The notes under the pieces: model-generated | Seen by the model: only the letters and a program-made list of their open reading frames with translations | The model's database searches: none | Told to the model about the DNA's origin: nothing | Program-made: the position numbers and the translations under genes | Shown: piece after piece, positions 1 through 7,983 of the stretch | Layout of the letters: each line of letters begins with the position of its first letter | How positions within the stretch are numbered: the first letter of the stretch is position 1 | From: Candidatus Puniceispirillum marinum IMCC1322 | GTDB taxonomy: Bacteria > Pseudomonadota > Alphaproteobacteria > Puniceispirillales > Puniceispirillaceae | Direction of reading: 5' to 3' | Length of the DNA stretch: 64,000 nt | Assembly (NCBI RefSeq): GCF_000024465.1 | Contig: NC_014010.1 | Span: 1,860,001 to 1,924,000, forward strand

Positions 1-803
1 CGGATCACAATAGTGTCGGAAAATTTAATCTGAGACGTGGCAACATCAAGAATGCGCACGCTGATCTCGCCGACGACCTGCTTTGATTCTTTGATTCGGT
101 TATTGGTTTTCATTTTTTTCTGATAGATATTAGTATTGAGTTCACGCATGATCATCACCACCAGATAATCTGTGCCGACCTTGTTCCCCAAGCGTGCCAA
201 TTCTCTGGTCGCCATTCCGGATGTAGCAATGTAATTAAGCTCGGTCTGCGTATCAGCAAGGTTATTTCGATCTATCATCGCAAAACGGCGCGTCTGGGTG
301 AGGTAGTCAACCACCGCATTTTGAATGGCAAGAGCTGTTGCGTCGGCCGCACGCCGATCGGACACGTTATCATCCACATATAGCCCAGAAACCGCCATAC
401 GCAGGCGGTTCAGTTGTTTTGATTGTTTCAGTTTTGAGATGCGAACTGCCAGTTGAACAACGTAGTTATTTCCCAGAGACGCATCGCGCCCCGAAGATAG
501 AACATCATAGCCATCTACGACGCCCTTAGTTGCTGTGGTGATGTCTTTAGAAAAAGCGGAGGCAGCGGTGTAGGATTCAGCCTGATTAGTCTCGGTGCTA
601 ACAGTCGCCATCTCAAGCCGGCTTTGTGAGGCTACTTCTACACCATTCACCATGCTGACGGCTGATTGCAAGCCATCTAAAATGGCATCACCAAGGGTTA
701 AACCCATACCTTCTACATTTACCTCAACGATCTCAACACGCGCGACAGCTGCGTTTGGAACGGCCATATATATTGCGGTTAAAAGTAAAAATAACTTTAA
801 CAT
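1..803 (-). CDS. Exported CsgG/FlgT-like protein, partial at window edge
   Basis: The minus-strand frame is open from an ATG at 803 to the window edge, so the C-terminus is missing (at least 267 residues). It begins with a hydrophobic signal peptide of about 21 residues ending AVA, so the product is probably periplasmic or outer-membrane associated. Residues 28-125 resemble the N-terminal domain of FlgT-like proteins (EGMGLTLGDAILDGLQSA). Residues 135-267 look like a CsgG/LpoB/TolB-N type alpha/beta domain, with the pattern RRFAMIDRNNLADTQTEL followed by a hydrophobic strand LVVMIM. It lies 66 bases downstream of another exported protein on the same strand, probably in one operon. The fold assignment is by eye. 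Function is inferred only as an envelope-assembly component. Confidence 0.7.
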   Translation of the reverse strand, partial: MLKLFLLLTAIYMAVPNAAVARVEIVEVNVEGMGLTLGDAILDGLQSAVSMVNGVEVASQSRLEMATVSTETNQAESYTAASAFSKDITTATKGVVDGYDVLSSGRDASLGNNYVVQLAVRISKLKQSKQLNRLRMAVSGLYVDDNVSDRRAADATALAIQNAVVDYLTQTRRFAMIDRNNLADTQTELNYIATSGMATRELARLGNKVGTDYLVVMIMRELNTNIYQKKMKTNNRIKESKQVVGEISVRILDVATSQIKFSDTIVI

Positions 804-869
804 TAATCAAAGCTCTCGCGCTCTTATAGTCAAACTCATTACAAAATTAATTTAGTTAAATAGCATTTA

Positions 870-2009
870 TTAGTTTACACCTTTTGCGTTTAACCGACTG
901 ACAATCTCATTTGCCGTAAAGTCTCCAGCCGTGATTAAAGCATTACGAACAGCTGTGTTATCTTCGGGCCCCCCCGCTTGGGCTTGTACCGGGCCTATTG
1001 CCGCAACTTTCTTTGGAAGACGCTTGGCCAAGCTAAGTACCTCACCATTTATTGAAACAACAACATTATAGCCTTCAACACCTGACGCGCGTGGCTGGTT
1101 GATATCAATTGTACCAATAGCCAGATATTCCACCTCACAATCGCGTGCTGCTGTAATCACAGATTTACGTGTTTCACGAGACATTTTCCCATTGAGCGCC
1201 AATTCTTCTTCGACAATTTCTAGTTCTTCACCACCGCATTCATTGACAAGGTCCACATAGTCGATGGGCTCATAATTTGCGAGCGACAATACCTCTGCCA
1301 TTTTGGTACTAAAATCAGCAGAAGGCACCACATCATATTCACGTATGACTGAGGTGGTTTCGGTGCCACGATTCACAGTTTTGCCTGAACTCTGGCTACT
1401 GTTTTTAGACTCGCTTAGCGTGCTTTCCACGGCAGTTGTATCATCTTGAGCTTCTACAATTTCAACGCTTTTCAGTGAACGAGAACTAGAATTTTTTTCA
1501 ACATCGGCATCATAGGTCGTAGTGTCACCACCGGCTGTATAAGTTGCTTGTTTTGCGGCGAATATCCAAACCATGTAAGCACCATCACCATCACCACCAC
1601 CTGATGCTTGAGTAAACAAGCCATCAACTAATGACTGATTTATTGTTAACAGCGCTTCGGCATTCACTATTTTAGATTTCTTATCAACTTTGTGACTAAG
1701 CTCTTTTCCAAGAATGTAATTATCCAAATTACCCAGGATTTCCGACCCACGCGCTAGATATTGTTGCATTCGCCCAGCTTCCATGCAGGTGCTGATATAT
1801 TTATTCCAAGCGGCGAGTAAAGCTTGTTGGCGGGCTTCTTCTATGTCTTCAGGTTTTGGTTTTTTTGAAAAATTACTTTTGGGCGTGTAAACAATTGAAG
1901 CCGATCCATAGAAAGGCTGATCTGAAAAGCAGCTTGCTAGGGTCTGATGACTAAAAAAACTTGTTAAACCAAAAAATAAAACACTAGCTAAAACAAGCGA
2001 ACGTAACAT
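870..2009 (-). CDS. Exported protein, FlgT/CsgG-like architecture
   Basis: This 379-residue protein has a clear signal peptide (hydrophobic residues 4-22, likely cleavage after LAS near residue 26). An N-terminal helix-rich segment (EEARQQALLAAWNKYIS) recalls the repeated N-domain of FlgT/LPP20-like proteins. The middle (about 165-225) is Ser/Thr-rich and probably a flexible linker. The C-terminal 150 residues form an alternating alpha/beta pattern (VEYLAIGTIDIN) like the CsgG/LpoB family. Cysteines flank the mature N-terminus and the C-domain and could form disulfides. It is first in a minus-strand pair with the partial gene ending at the window edge, and is divergent from the plus-strand envelope operon across a 391-base AT-rich spacer. 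No specific family is recognised with certainty. Confidence 0.75.
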   Translation of the reverse strand: MLRSLVLASVLFFGLTSFFSHQTLASCFSDQPFYGSASIVYTPKSNFSKKPKPEDIEEARQQALLAAWNKYISTCMEAGRMQQYLARGSEILGNLDNYILGKELSHKVDKKSKIVNAEALLTINQSLVDGLFTQASGGGDGDGAYMVWIFAAKQATYTAGGDTTTYDADVEKNSSSRSLKSVEIVEAQDDTTAVESTLSESKNSSQSSGKTVNRGTETTSVIREYDVVPSADFSTKMAEVLSLANYEPIDYVDLVNECGGEELEIVEEELALNGKMSRETRKSVITAARDCEVEYLAIGTIDINQPRASGVEGYNVVVSINGEVLSLAKRLPKKVAAIGPVQAQAGGPEDNTAVRNALITAGDFTANEIVSRLNAKGVN

Positions 2010-2400
2010 GACTAATCACCCTATAGATATTAAACAACTTCAATAATCTTTAAACTAATCTCAAAATTTTGTTTATGAGCGTTAGACATAAAGTTAATAA
2101 ATAAATAATTAAAACCTTAATTAGTTTTGATAAATTTTCTGACGCTTTGCAAGATTTTATTTAATGTGAATTTTTGACTTAATTTATATTTTTATTTTTT
2201 CTATGCAAAATAGACGGAGCTAAACAAGCGATATAACTAACGGATTGTACAAAACGCGTTCAAATTTTCTCATGAATGGTGGACGCTACATAACAGTCTC
2301 ATAGCAAGCTAGATGTTAAGAATATTAATTTGAGTTTTCGAAAAGAAAAAACACGTTTGATATAAACGCAAAGTAAATTGGTGAGATTAGGCTTTTTGCC
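2010..2400. promoter_or_regulatory. AT-rich divergent intergenic region
   Basis: This 391-base spacer separates the minus-strand exported-protein genes from the plus-strand envelope operon. It holds no convincing coding frame. It is very AT-rich with long T and A runs, and it should contain both promoters. A TTGACT hexamer at 2174-2179 could be a -35 element for the plus strand, but no good -10 lies at standard spacing, so I do not assign one. Confidence 0.4.
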
Positions 2401-3330
2401 ATGCTAAAGCAGGGATGGACGATGATACGCAATCTTATTTTCAGAATAATCAAAGTGACTAGCCTTGTGTTGACCTTTTTAACCTTGTCTCTAGCAGGTC
2501 TATGCGTTTTAGCGCCCTCCATATCAGCTGAGGAATACGACCAGGTTATTGTACTTAGCAAGATGATGAGCGTTAAAGAGGATGACAAAAACCAAGCTAT
2601 TACCGATGCACTTCCAATTGCGCTATCGATGGCATTAACTGAAATTGGAATAACACCACTAGACGCAAGGTTTGCTAGTGCCACATTTTTAGAAGATGAC
2701 CAAACATCACCAGAGATGATCGAGGCACTACAACGTTACGATGCTGAGCGCACTGGGCGGCTACTTATTTTAGAAGTGTCTGTCACACCCGATATGTCCA
2801 ACCCAGAATTAATGACCCCAATTGTTTCGGTAATCGATGTTAAATCGGGTCTTATTCCAGCTATTGTTTCGACACTTCCAGTTTTAGTTCCGCTCGATCA
2901 CGCTAGCATAAATGCAGCCGCTACAGCCCTTGCCCGTTCTGTTGCTATGCGAATGGATGAGAATGGATATATTGTCAAACCAAGCAAAATCAAACCTTGG
3001 GGAGGTGTGGCGAGAAAAGTACGCCTTGCGCTTGAAGGTTTTAACGGATGTGAACAGCAAGTGCTTTTGACAATCATGGAAGAAGAGTTTCCCGGGTTTC
3101 TGGGAATAGAGTTACAAAAAGCGCCCAATCCAGACTATTCGATTTATAATTATCACACCACTGCAACTAAACAACGACTCAATAAGTGGGTACGGCTTTT
3201 GATGGCCGAAAATCAGGCCAGCATGTCCAGTAGCACTTCTGAAAAGGTGCGGCTTTATGCACAAAAGGAAGGTTTGCGTCTCCAAAAAATTAAAAACACT
3301 GTAATTTTCAGGGCTGAATGTGGTGGTTGA
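2401..3330 (+). CDS. Exported protein, tandem paralog 1 (CsgG/DUF2066-like layout)
   Basis: The protein has up to 309 residues and a signal peptide or anchor (hydrophobic residues about 12-40, ending ISAEE). An internal ATG at 2422 is preceded by CAGGGA and may be the real start. Residues 45-175 form an alpha/beta domain with an N-terminal helix ITDALPIALSMALTEIG. The C-terminal 100 residues contain EEEFPGFLGI followed by YHTTATKQRLNKWVRLLM. The same C-terminal pattern recurs in the next gene (MRNEFPGFVDI and YHTSADLQKLGTWVDISL), so the two are tandem paralogs. The C-domain resembles the small beta-alpha units of DUF2066/FlgT-like envelope proteins. It heads a plus-strand operon that continues to 9299. 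Function unknown. Confidence 0.8.
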   Translation: MLKQGWTMIRNLIFRIIKVTSLVLTFLTLSLAGLCVLAPSISAEEYDQVIVLSKMMSVKEDDKNQAITDALPIALSMALTEIGITPLDARFASATFLEDDQTSPEMIEALQRYDAERTGRLLILEVSVTPDMSNPELMTPIVSVIDVKSGLIPAIVSTLPVLVPLDHASINAAATALARSVAMRMDENGYIVKPSKIKPWGGVARKVRLALEGFNGCEQQVLLTIMEEEFPGFLGIELQKAPNPDYSIYNYHTTATKQRLNKWVRLLMAENQASMSSSTSEKVRLYAQKEGLRLQKIKNTVIFRAECGG

Positions 3331-3383
3331 GGTTGCTGGCGCTAAATTACAGAAGCGGTTACATGAAAGAGGACAAAATTAAA

Positions 3384-4292
3384 ATGATTTCTAAATCAAA
3401 AAAAATCAGAAACACTGTTTCTCTTTATCGATATATCTGCGTTACTTTGCTGTCCTTGTTTTTACTCCCTGGATTGAGCTATACGGCTAATGCAGGTGAA
3501 CAAATTTTCGTGTTCTCCACGAAGAATGCCAATCAAAATACCCAGACACGAGCGTTGACAACTATTAAATCACGTCTCAGCCGTGCAGGCTTTTTTGTTA
3601 GAGATAATGTATCCCTTCTCAGCTCTATAGGCATTGTCGCAGACAGTCCAAAGGCGTTTGTCCTGCGGCGTAGCGAAACCCTGGCACAACTCGTTGGCAA
3701 TTCCACCCTGATATTTGTTGACAGCACGATCATCGATGCCGAGCTTTCCCGTGAATTGCGGATGAGTGCCGAACTCTACAGCACCGCAAGCAATAGTTTT
3801 TTGACAAGTTGGTCAGTACCAAACACTATCTTGACTATTCCTAACGATTGTAGTCAGGCATGTTCTAATGGCCTTCTAGCTGATGAGGCAGAAAGAATGG
3901 CTGACACGCTCGGAGCAAGCCTTGTGCAATTATTACAACGACCAACGGGCGCAAGTGATCTTAATGGGAATACCATTGCAATTCTGGATGTTGAAATAAT
4001 CGATTTTACCAATGCTGAAGTGATGCAGTTGGTTGATCTTATGCGCAACGAATTTCCGGGCTTTGTTGATATCACGCGCGTGCAATCGTCAGGGCCACGA
4101 TACCGTATGCTTTATCATACGTCTGCCGATCTTCAAAAACTTGGTACATGGGTAGATATATCACTTGAAGAAATTGGCCTAAAGATCGATACTGATGTAC
4201 AGCGCATTATCACCGAAAAACGTATCGATATTCGTCGTATCGACCCGGCCACAAGCAAGGGTAGTACTGGCAACACGCTCAAATATAACTAA
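3384..4292 (+). CDS. Exported protein, tandem paralog 2
   Basis: The start at 3384 gives 302 residues with a standard signal peptide (charged MISKSKKIRN, hydrophobic core, cleavage near ANAGE). A GAGG lies upstream, though spacing is long. In-frame starts at 3363 and 3318 (overlapping the previous gene) are also possible. The mature N-domain has an alpha/beta pattern with RLSRAGFFVRDN and TLIFVDSTIID. The C-domain carries the FPGF...YHTSADLQKLG pattern shared with the preceding gene. A Cys pair (DCSQACS) sits near residue 190. Being adjacent and homologous, the two probably act in the same complex, as a heteromer or as successive ring components. No known family name can be given. Confidence 0.78.
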   Translation: MISKSKKIRNTVSLYRYICVTLLSLFLLPGLSYTANAGEQIFVFSTKNANQNTQTRALTTIKSRLSRAGFFVRDNVSLLSSIGIVADSPKAFVLRRSETLAQLVGNSTLIFVDSTIIDAELSRELRMSAELYSTASNSFLTSWSVPNTILTIPNDCSQACSNGLLADEAERMADTLGASLVQLLQRPTGASDLNGNTIAILDVEIIDFTNAEVMQLVDLMRNEFPGFVDITRVQSSGPRYRMLYHTSADLQKLGTWVDISLEEIGLKIDTDVQRIITEKRIDIRRIDPATSKGSTGNTLKYN

Positions 4293-4398
4293 ACGCTAAA
4301 TAGTTAATTTAATGGCAAGTATCGCCGCTCCATTGACGCCAAAATTAGTCCAAAATTTTTCATATATCTCTTGAACATATAATTTAAGGAGAGTGAAT

Positions 4399-4800
4399 GT
4401 GATTGATGATGGTGCCAACCCACTTGCCGAGGTTGCTTTAGCCCTTGCAATGGCCTTTTTCAGCTTAATGGTCTTGACGTTGTTTGCCGTTGTGCATCAA
4501 CCAGAAGCGACAATTGTAGATAGTATGGTCGTACAAAAGTCCGTTAGTGAGGCTGTATCGGAACCGCCACAACTTGTTATTCTTCATGCAAACGGGTTGT
4601 TTGATGAGATGTTGCGTCCAATCGATGCTGATGGTTTGCCGGTTGGAAAGCCAATAACTCTGGGCGTGCAGGCAGACTTAACCATGTCGGAAATGATGCG
4701 CTTTAAGCAAGCCCATCCGTCACTAGACCTTAAAATTAGTGAATTGACGCCTGAATGGTCTGACCTTCTCAACGCTAAATTAGGTGGCTCAGATGAATAG
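4399..4800 (+). CDS. One-TM ExbD/MotB-like inner-membrane protein
   Basis: This small protein (about 133 residues) has a short acidic N-terminus, a single TM helix at about residues 10-33 and a periplasmic tail. The pattern is that of ExbD/TolR/MotB stators, and the tail ends in an alpha/beta stretch (LTMSEMMRFKQAHPSLDL) like the TolR/ExbD periplasmic domain. The GTG at 4399 is preceded at seven bases by AAGGAG; the in-frame GTG at 4393 overlaps that site. The conserved membrane Asp of ExbD/MotB is not obvious in the helix, but Asp and Glu precede it (DDGANPLAE). The likely partner is the MotA/TolQ/ExbB-like protein at 11136-11720 in the facing operon. The family call is inference from topology. 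Confidence 0.6.
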   Translation: MIDDGANPLAEVALALAMAFFSLMVLTLFAVVHQPEATIVDSMVVQKSVSEAVSEPPQLVILHANGLFDEMLRPIDADGLPVGKPITLGVQADLTMSEMMRFKQAHPSLDLKISELTPEWSDLLNAKLGGSDE

Positions 4801-5680
4801 AAACTTGTTTTGGTGCGAGCCAAAAATTCTACAAAGTATGAATAGGGCACCTGCCAGTCTCGCCTATTATTTCATTCTGATTTTTGGGGTTGCTATTGGC
4901 TTGACGGCCATGGCATCCGCCAGTCTGGCTGCGGATCCAAAAAATGCAGTGAAAAGCATTATCATTCAAGAAGCTGAAAAATCAGCGTATGTTTCAGCTA
5001 GTCTGGCTTTGGCTGTTGCCCATGTTGAGTCGCGTTTTCAGTCAGACGCTCTAAGTCCAAAAGGTGCCATAGGCGTGATGCAAATTATGCCGCGAACAGG
5101 GCGAACTGTATTTGGCCTTACGTCTCAGCAGCTATATGACTCCAAAATCAATATCCGGGCTGGTATAAAGTTTCTTGACCAGCTGATCAAACAGTATGAT
5201 GGCCGAATTGATCTAGCTCTATCGCATTATAATGGTGGATCAGCAGTATCAAAAAATGGAAAGCGACAGATCATACCCTATACAAAAGGTTACGTTCTAA
5301 AGGTACTGGATGCAGCCAAAACATATGCAGATCAGGACATGTCCTCTCAAAGGCAGGAGATAAGACACGTAGCTGATAAACCAGCTTATATTTCCCCCAA
5401 TATCTCTCAGAGCATGGCTATACAGAGCGCTGACGTGAACAGAACTATCAATGATATTGATTTCTGGCTACGAACCGCCGAGACAGCACGTTACCGTCAA
5501 ACTTTGCCACATTATGCATTATCGCCAAGTAGGCGGCTTATCAAGCAGATGGAGAATAACCGCAAGAATTTCCGAAACCGGTTGAGGCCTAAAGGGTTAA
5601 CGCGTTACGATGATGAAATCGAGAAGATTTGTATGTTTCGTAAAGTTGCCCAGGCGCGGGTTAAGTGGGAGTGTATTTGA
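4793..5680 (+). CDS. Exported lytic transglycosylase, SLT domain
   Basis: This is a peptidoglycan lytic transglycosylase, cleaving the MurNAc-GlcNAc bond to give 1,6-anhydromuropeptides. From the ATG at 4793 (295 aa, AGGTGG upstream) a hydrophobic segment at residues 24-46 ends in ASLAA. An in-frame ATG at 4838 would give a more classical signal peptide. The SLT domain spans about residues 55-170, with catalytic Glu79 in the motif HVESRF, then GAIGVMQIMP and the ALSHYNGG motif. The C-terminal 120 residues are basic and not recognised. It starts inside the stop region of the ExbD-like gene and is followed by a TGATG overlap. Such enzymes commonly open the murein for trans-envelope machines, which fits this operon. 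Confidence 0.92.
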   Translation: MNRNLFWCEPKILQSMNRAPASLAYYFILIFGVAIGLTAMASASLAADPKNAVKSIIIQEAEKSAYVSASLALAVAHVESRFQSDALSPKGAIGVMQIMPRTGRTVFGLTSQQLYDSKINIRAGIKFLDQLIKQYDGRIDLALSHYNGGSAVSKNGKRQIIPYTKGYVLKVLDAAKTYADQDMSSQRQEIRHVADKPAYISPNISQSMAIQSADVNRTINDIDFWLRTAETARYRQTLPHYALSPSRRLIKQMENNRKNFRNRLRPKGLTRYDDEIEKICMFRKVAQARVKWECI

Positions 5681-7410
5681 TGTTTGATCCAGTGGGAATT
5701 CTGAGATCATGGCCAGAGTTCACCTTGGAACCGCCCTCCGAGTACCTTATTAATTGTTTTAGGTGCATTGGTGATGCGGTGACCGCCGCGGGTCGACCTA
5801 TCCATGACAGATCAACTGTGATCAACCTGACAACATCCATCGCTAGCCGGTCTTATGGTCCTGAACTCTACCGTGCTGTTCATCTGCTTGCCGCCTTAGC
5901 TACAACTGAAACTTCAATTGACCAGCTACTCTTACCAGAAAGCCCAATAACTGGATCTAGAGTGATAGCGCTATTACAAAACGGTAAAGAAGCTGACGGA
6001 TTGGTCATTGAGACGCATCTGTTGTGTTTTGGCATTCACGGCAATAGCGGCGAACAGATGAAAATCAGTGCGCGCCAGTTACCTGCCGCAGTTGCATTAA
6101 TCGAATTTCTAATTGAGTCTCTTGGCTTTGAAGTAATCTATCAAGCATATGAGAAATTGAGCCAAAATTTGGATAGCGCAACAATTAGTGCCGTCACCAA
6201 AAAATTATCTGCAGCTCTATATCAGTTTTTAGGCGAGCATCTGCCAAGTGCTAGTAATCGGCAAATGGTGCAATTGCTGTCAAATTATATATCCAACGCG
6301 CAAAAAGGTATCACCTCAATTAATCCTGAGGATGTAACAGATGAGCTTATTTATGATTTTTGGTGTGCGCATGCCCATGATGACAGTGTATCCTTCCGCC
6401 TCTTTTCCACCGCCGCACAGGCATGGGTGACTTACAGAAACGCTTTGAACTTAGCCTCCACGGATGCATTTTCACTGCATGTTTCAATAGATCAAATGCA
6501 GGAAGATGGCCAAATCGATCAAGTTCACCATCATCAATCACAAAGTCACATGGACGATGAAGATTATCCCAAATCTGGTGCGTCGAGCCTCGCTGAAATT
6601 GTTCTCGACATCAATACACCGTCGCAATGGCTTCATGACTTGGTTTCTCCACCTTGTGACAACATCAAACTTTTTACCAAAGTTGAACAAGATTATATCG
6701 CCTTTCCTCTAATGGCAGGTTCAGCGGCATCGGCCTTGCTTTTGACATGCTTGCGGGTTGCCGTGTTCAGCCCGTTACAGAATAAGATTGTACAGACAAA
6801 ACGGAGCAAGAGTAATAAGGACGGCACTAGAGAAGGTGACGATACTAGCCCTTTCGAAAAGGTCACAGACGACGCATATTCAGACATTATTAAGCAATGG
6901 AAAGAGATGGTTGCTGTTGCCTCTGGGTTGCGTGATACCGCTTATTACAGATTATGGGAGGCTAAAGATCCCCAGTTTTTTACTTATTTTGTAGATGCAG
7001 GAACCGAAGATGAACGTCATATACTTAGCGAAATTAGCCTAGAGCAATCTGAAAAGATGGCTGATTCAGCAATGATAGGAAACTACGCTGAGATGATAGC
7101 CAATGCAGTATTTACAACATTGGAGACAATGCCGGCATCACACCTGCTTTGTGCCAAAAAGTCCAAAATGAAGGAAATAGCCCATCGATACCGACGCAAA
7201 GGCCTGGTGCCAATTCATTCAACGGATAACGCCATATATAAAGACTGGCTTAATGCATTGTTGATTGGTGGTGAGCGTTTGGGCAAAATACACAATTTTT
7301 TGCGAGACCTATCGAGCCTGGCCGATAGCAAAATAGCGCAGTTGCAAATCAACTTCAAACAAGACAAACAGAATTTTAGGAACCAGATGAGGTCCCTATA
7401 TGAGGTATGA
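5680..7410 (+). CDS. Unknown 576-aa protein with one TM and His/Asp-rich linker
   Basis: Not recognised. The start ATG overlaps the upstream stop (TGATG) and has GGGAG at suitable distance. Residues 1-280 are helical and soluble-looking. Residues about 283-300 form a His/Gln/Asp-rich linker (HHHQSQSHMDDED). A single hydrophobic segment at about 340-362 (LMAGSAASALLLTCLRVAVF) is probably a TM helix. The C-terminal 200 residues are helical and charged, ending in a coiled-coil-like stretch. No nucleotide-binding or catalytic motif was seen. It is translationally coupled to the lytic transglycosylase and lies three bases before the next gene, so it belongs to the envelope apparatus. The histidine cluster could bind metal; that is speculation. 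Confidence 0.75.
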   Translation: MFDPVGILRSWPEFTLEPPSEYLINCFRCIGDAVTAAGRPIHDRSTVINLTTSIASRSYGPELYRAVHLLAALATTETSIDQLLLPESPITGSRVIALLQNGKEADGLVIETHLLCFGIHGNSGEQMKISARQLPAAVALIEFLIESLGFEVIYQAYEKLSQNLDSATISAVTKKLSAALYQFLGEHLPSASNRQMVQLLSNYISNAQKGITSINPEDVTDELIYDFWCAHAHDDSVSFRLFSTAAQAWVTYRNALNLASTDAFSLHVSIDQMQEDGQIDQVHHHQSQSHMDDEDYPKSGASSLAEIVLDINTPSQWLHDLVSPPCDNIKLFTKVEQDYIAFPLMAGSAASALLLTCLRVAVFSPLQNKIVQTKRSKSNKDGTREGDDTSPFEKVTDDAYSDIIKQWKEMVAVASGLRDTAYYRLWEAKDPQFFTYFVDAGTEDERHILSEISLEQSEKMADSAMIGNYAEMIANAVFTTLETMPASHLLCAKKSKMKEIAHRYRRKGLVPIHSTDNAIYKDWLNALLIGGERLGKIHNFLRDLSSLADSKIAQLQINFKQDKQNFRNQMRSLYEV

Positions 7411-7413
7411 TCA

Positions 7414-7983
7414 ATGACATATGGCAATGAGACGAACCCTGACCAAAAGAAAATTGAAGCTGCTTTCGAGATGCTTGTTTCAGCGCAAAATGCAGTTAGC
7501 CATATGATGGCACATAATAAGGTGCGTGATCATATTTCTATGCGCGACTTGCTTCGTATCGCTAAAGGGCCAAAGAGTGAGGCGGATCATGCGTTGTTAT
7601 TGCGCGTCAATGATGACTTCATGGCGAGACGCCAATTAAGGGTCATTTTACAAAGCCAATCCCTTGCCTCACAGCCGCAACAAGCTGCTGCTGCCAGCAC
7701 TCGTAAAGATGCAATACAATGGCGTTCTGGGAAAGCATTTGACCTAAATTTGATCGCCTCTTCAAAAAATGACGGGTTGTTCTATCTGCAACTGAAACTA
7801 AAAGACAGTGAAGATATGGCGCGTATTTCCAAAGCCGAAGTCCTGTTTGCCGAAAGTTCTGGACAGTTTTTTTCGCTTCCGCTTCCAAAAATCATGGATG
7901 GCATAGCGCAACTCATGATAAAGCATGGCCACCCAATGTTGGACGCATTTCATGATCCGGAGGCGGAGTTTTTCATACGGTGA
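7414..7983 (+). CDS. Unknown 189-aa cytoplasmic protein
   Basis: Not recognised. The protein has no signal peptide or TM. Residues 1-85 are helical (KKIEAAFEMLVSAQNAVSHM). A Gln/Ala-rich linker (SQPQQAAAAS) follows at about 88-98. The C-terminal 90 residues look like a small alpha/beta domain (KAFDLNLIASS, LFYLQLKLKDS). It begins three bases after the 576-aa protein, and its stop overlaps the GTG start of the Lon-like membrane protein by four bases. Tight coupling on both sides suggests it forms a complex with one or both neighbours, perhaps as a cytoplasmic adaptor. Confidence 0.72.
   Translation: MTYGNETNPDQKKIEAAFEMLVSAQNAVSHMMAHNKVRDHISMRDLLRIAKGPKSEADHALLLRVNDDFMARRQLRVILQSQSLASQPQQAAAASTRKDAIQWRSGKAFDLNLIASSKNDGLFYLQLKLKDSEDMARISKAEVLFAESSGQFFSLPLPKIMDGIAQLMIKHGHPMLDAFHDPEAEFFIR

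Noticed and set aside
2325-2684. 119-aa minus-strand frame over the start of the plus-strand exported protein
   Set aside because: It lies antisense to a gene with a clear signal peptide and operon context. Its own translation has no recognisable domain.
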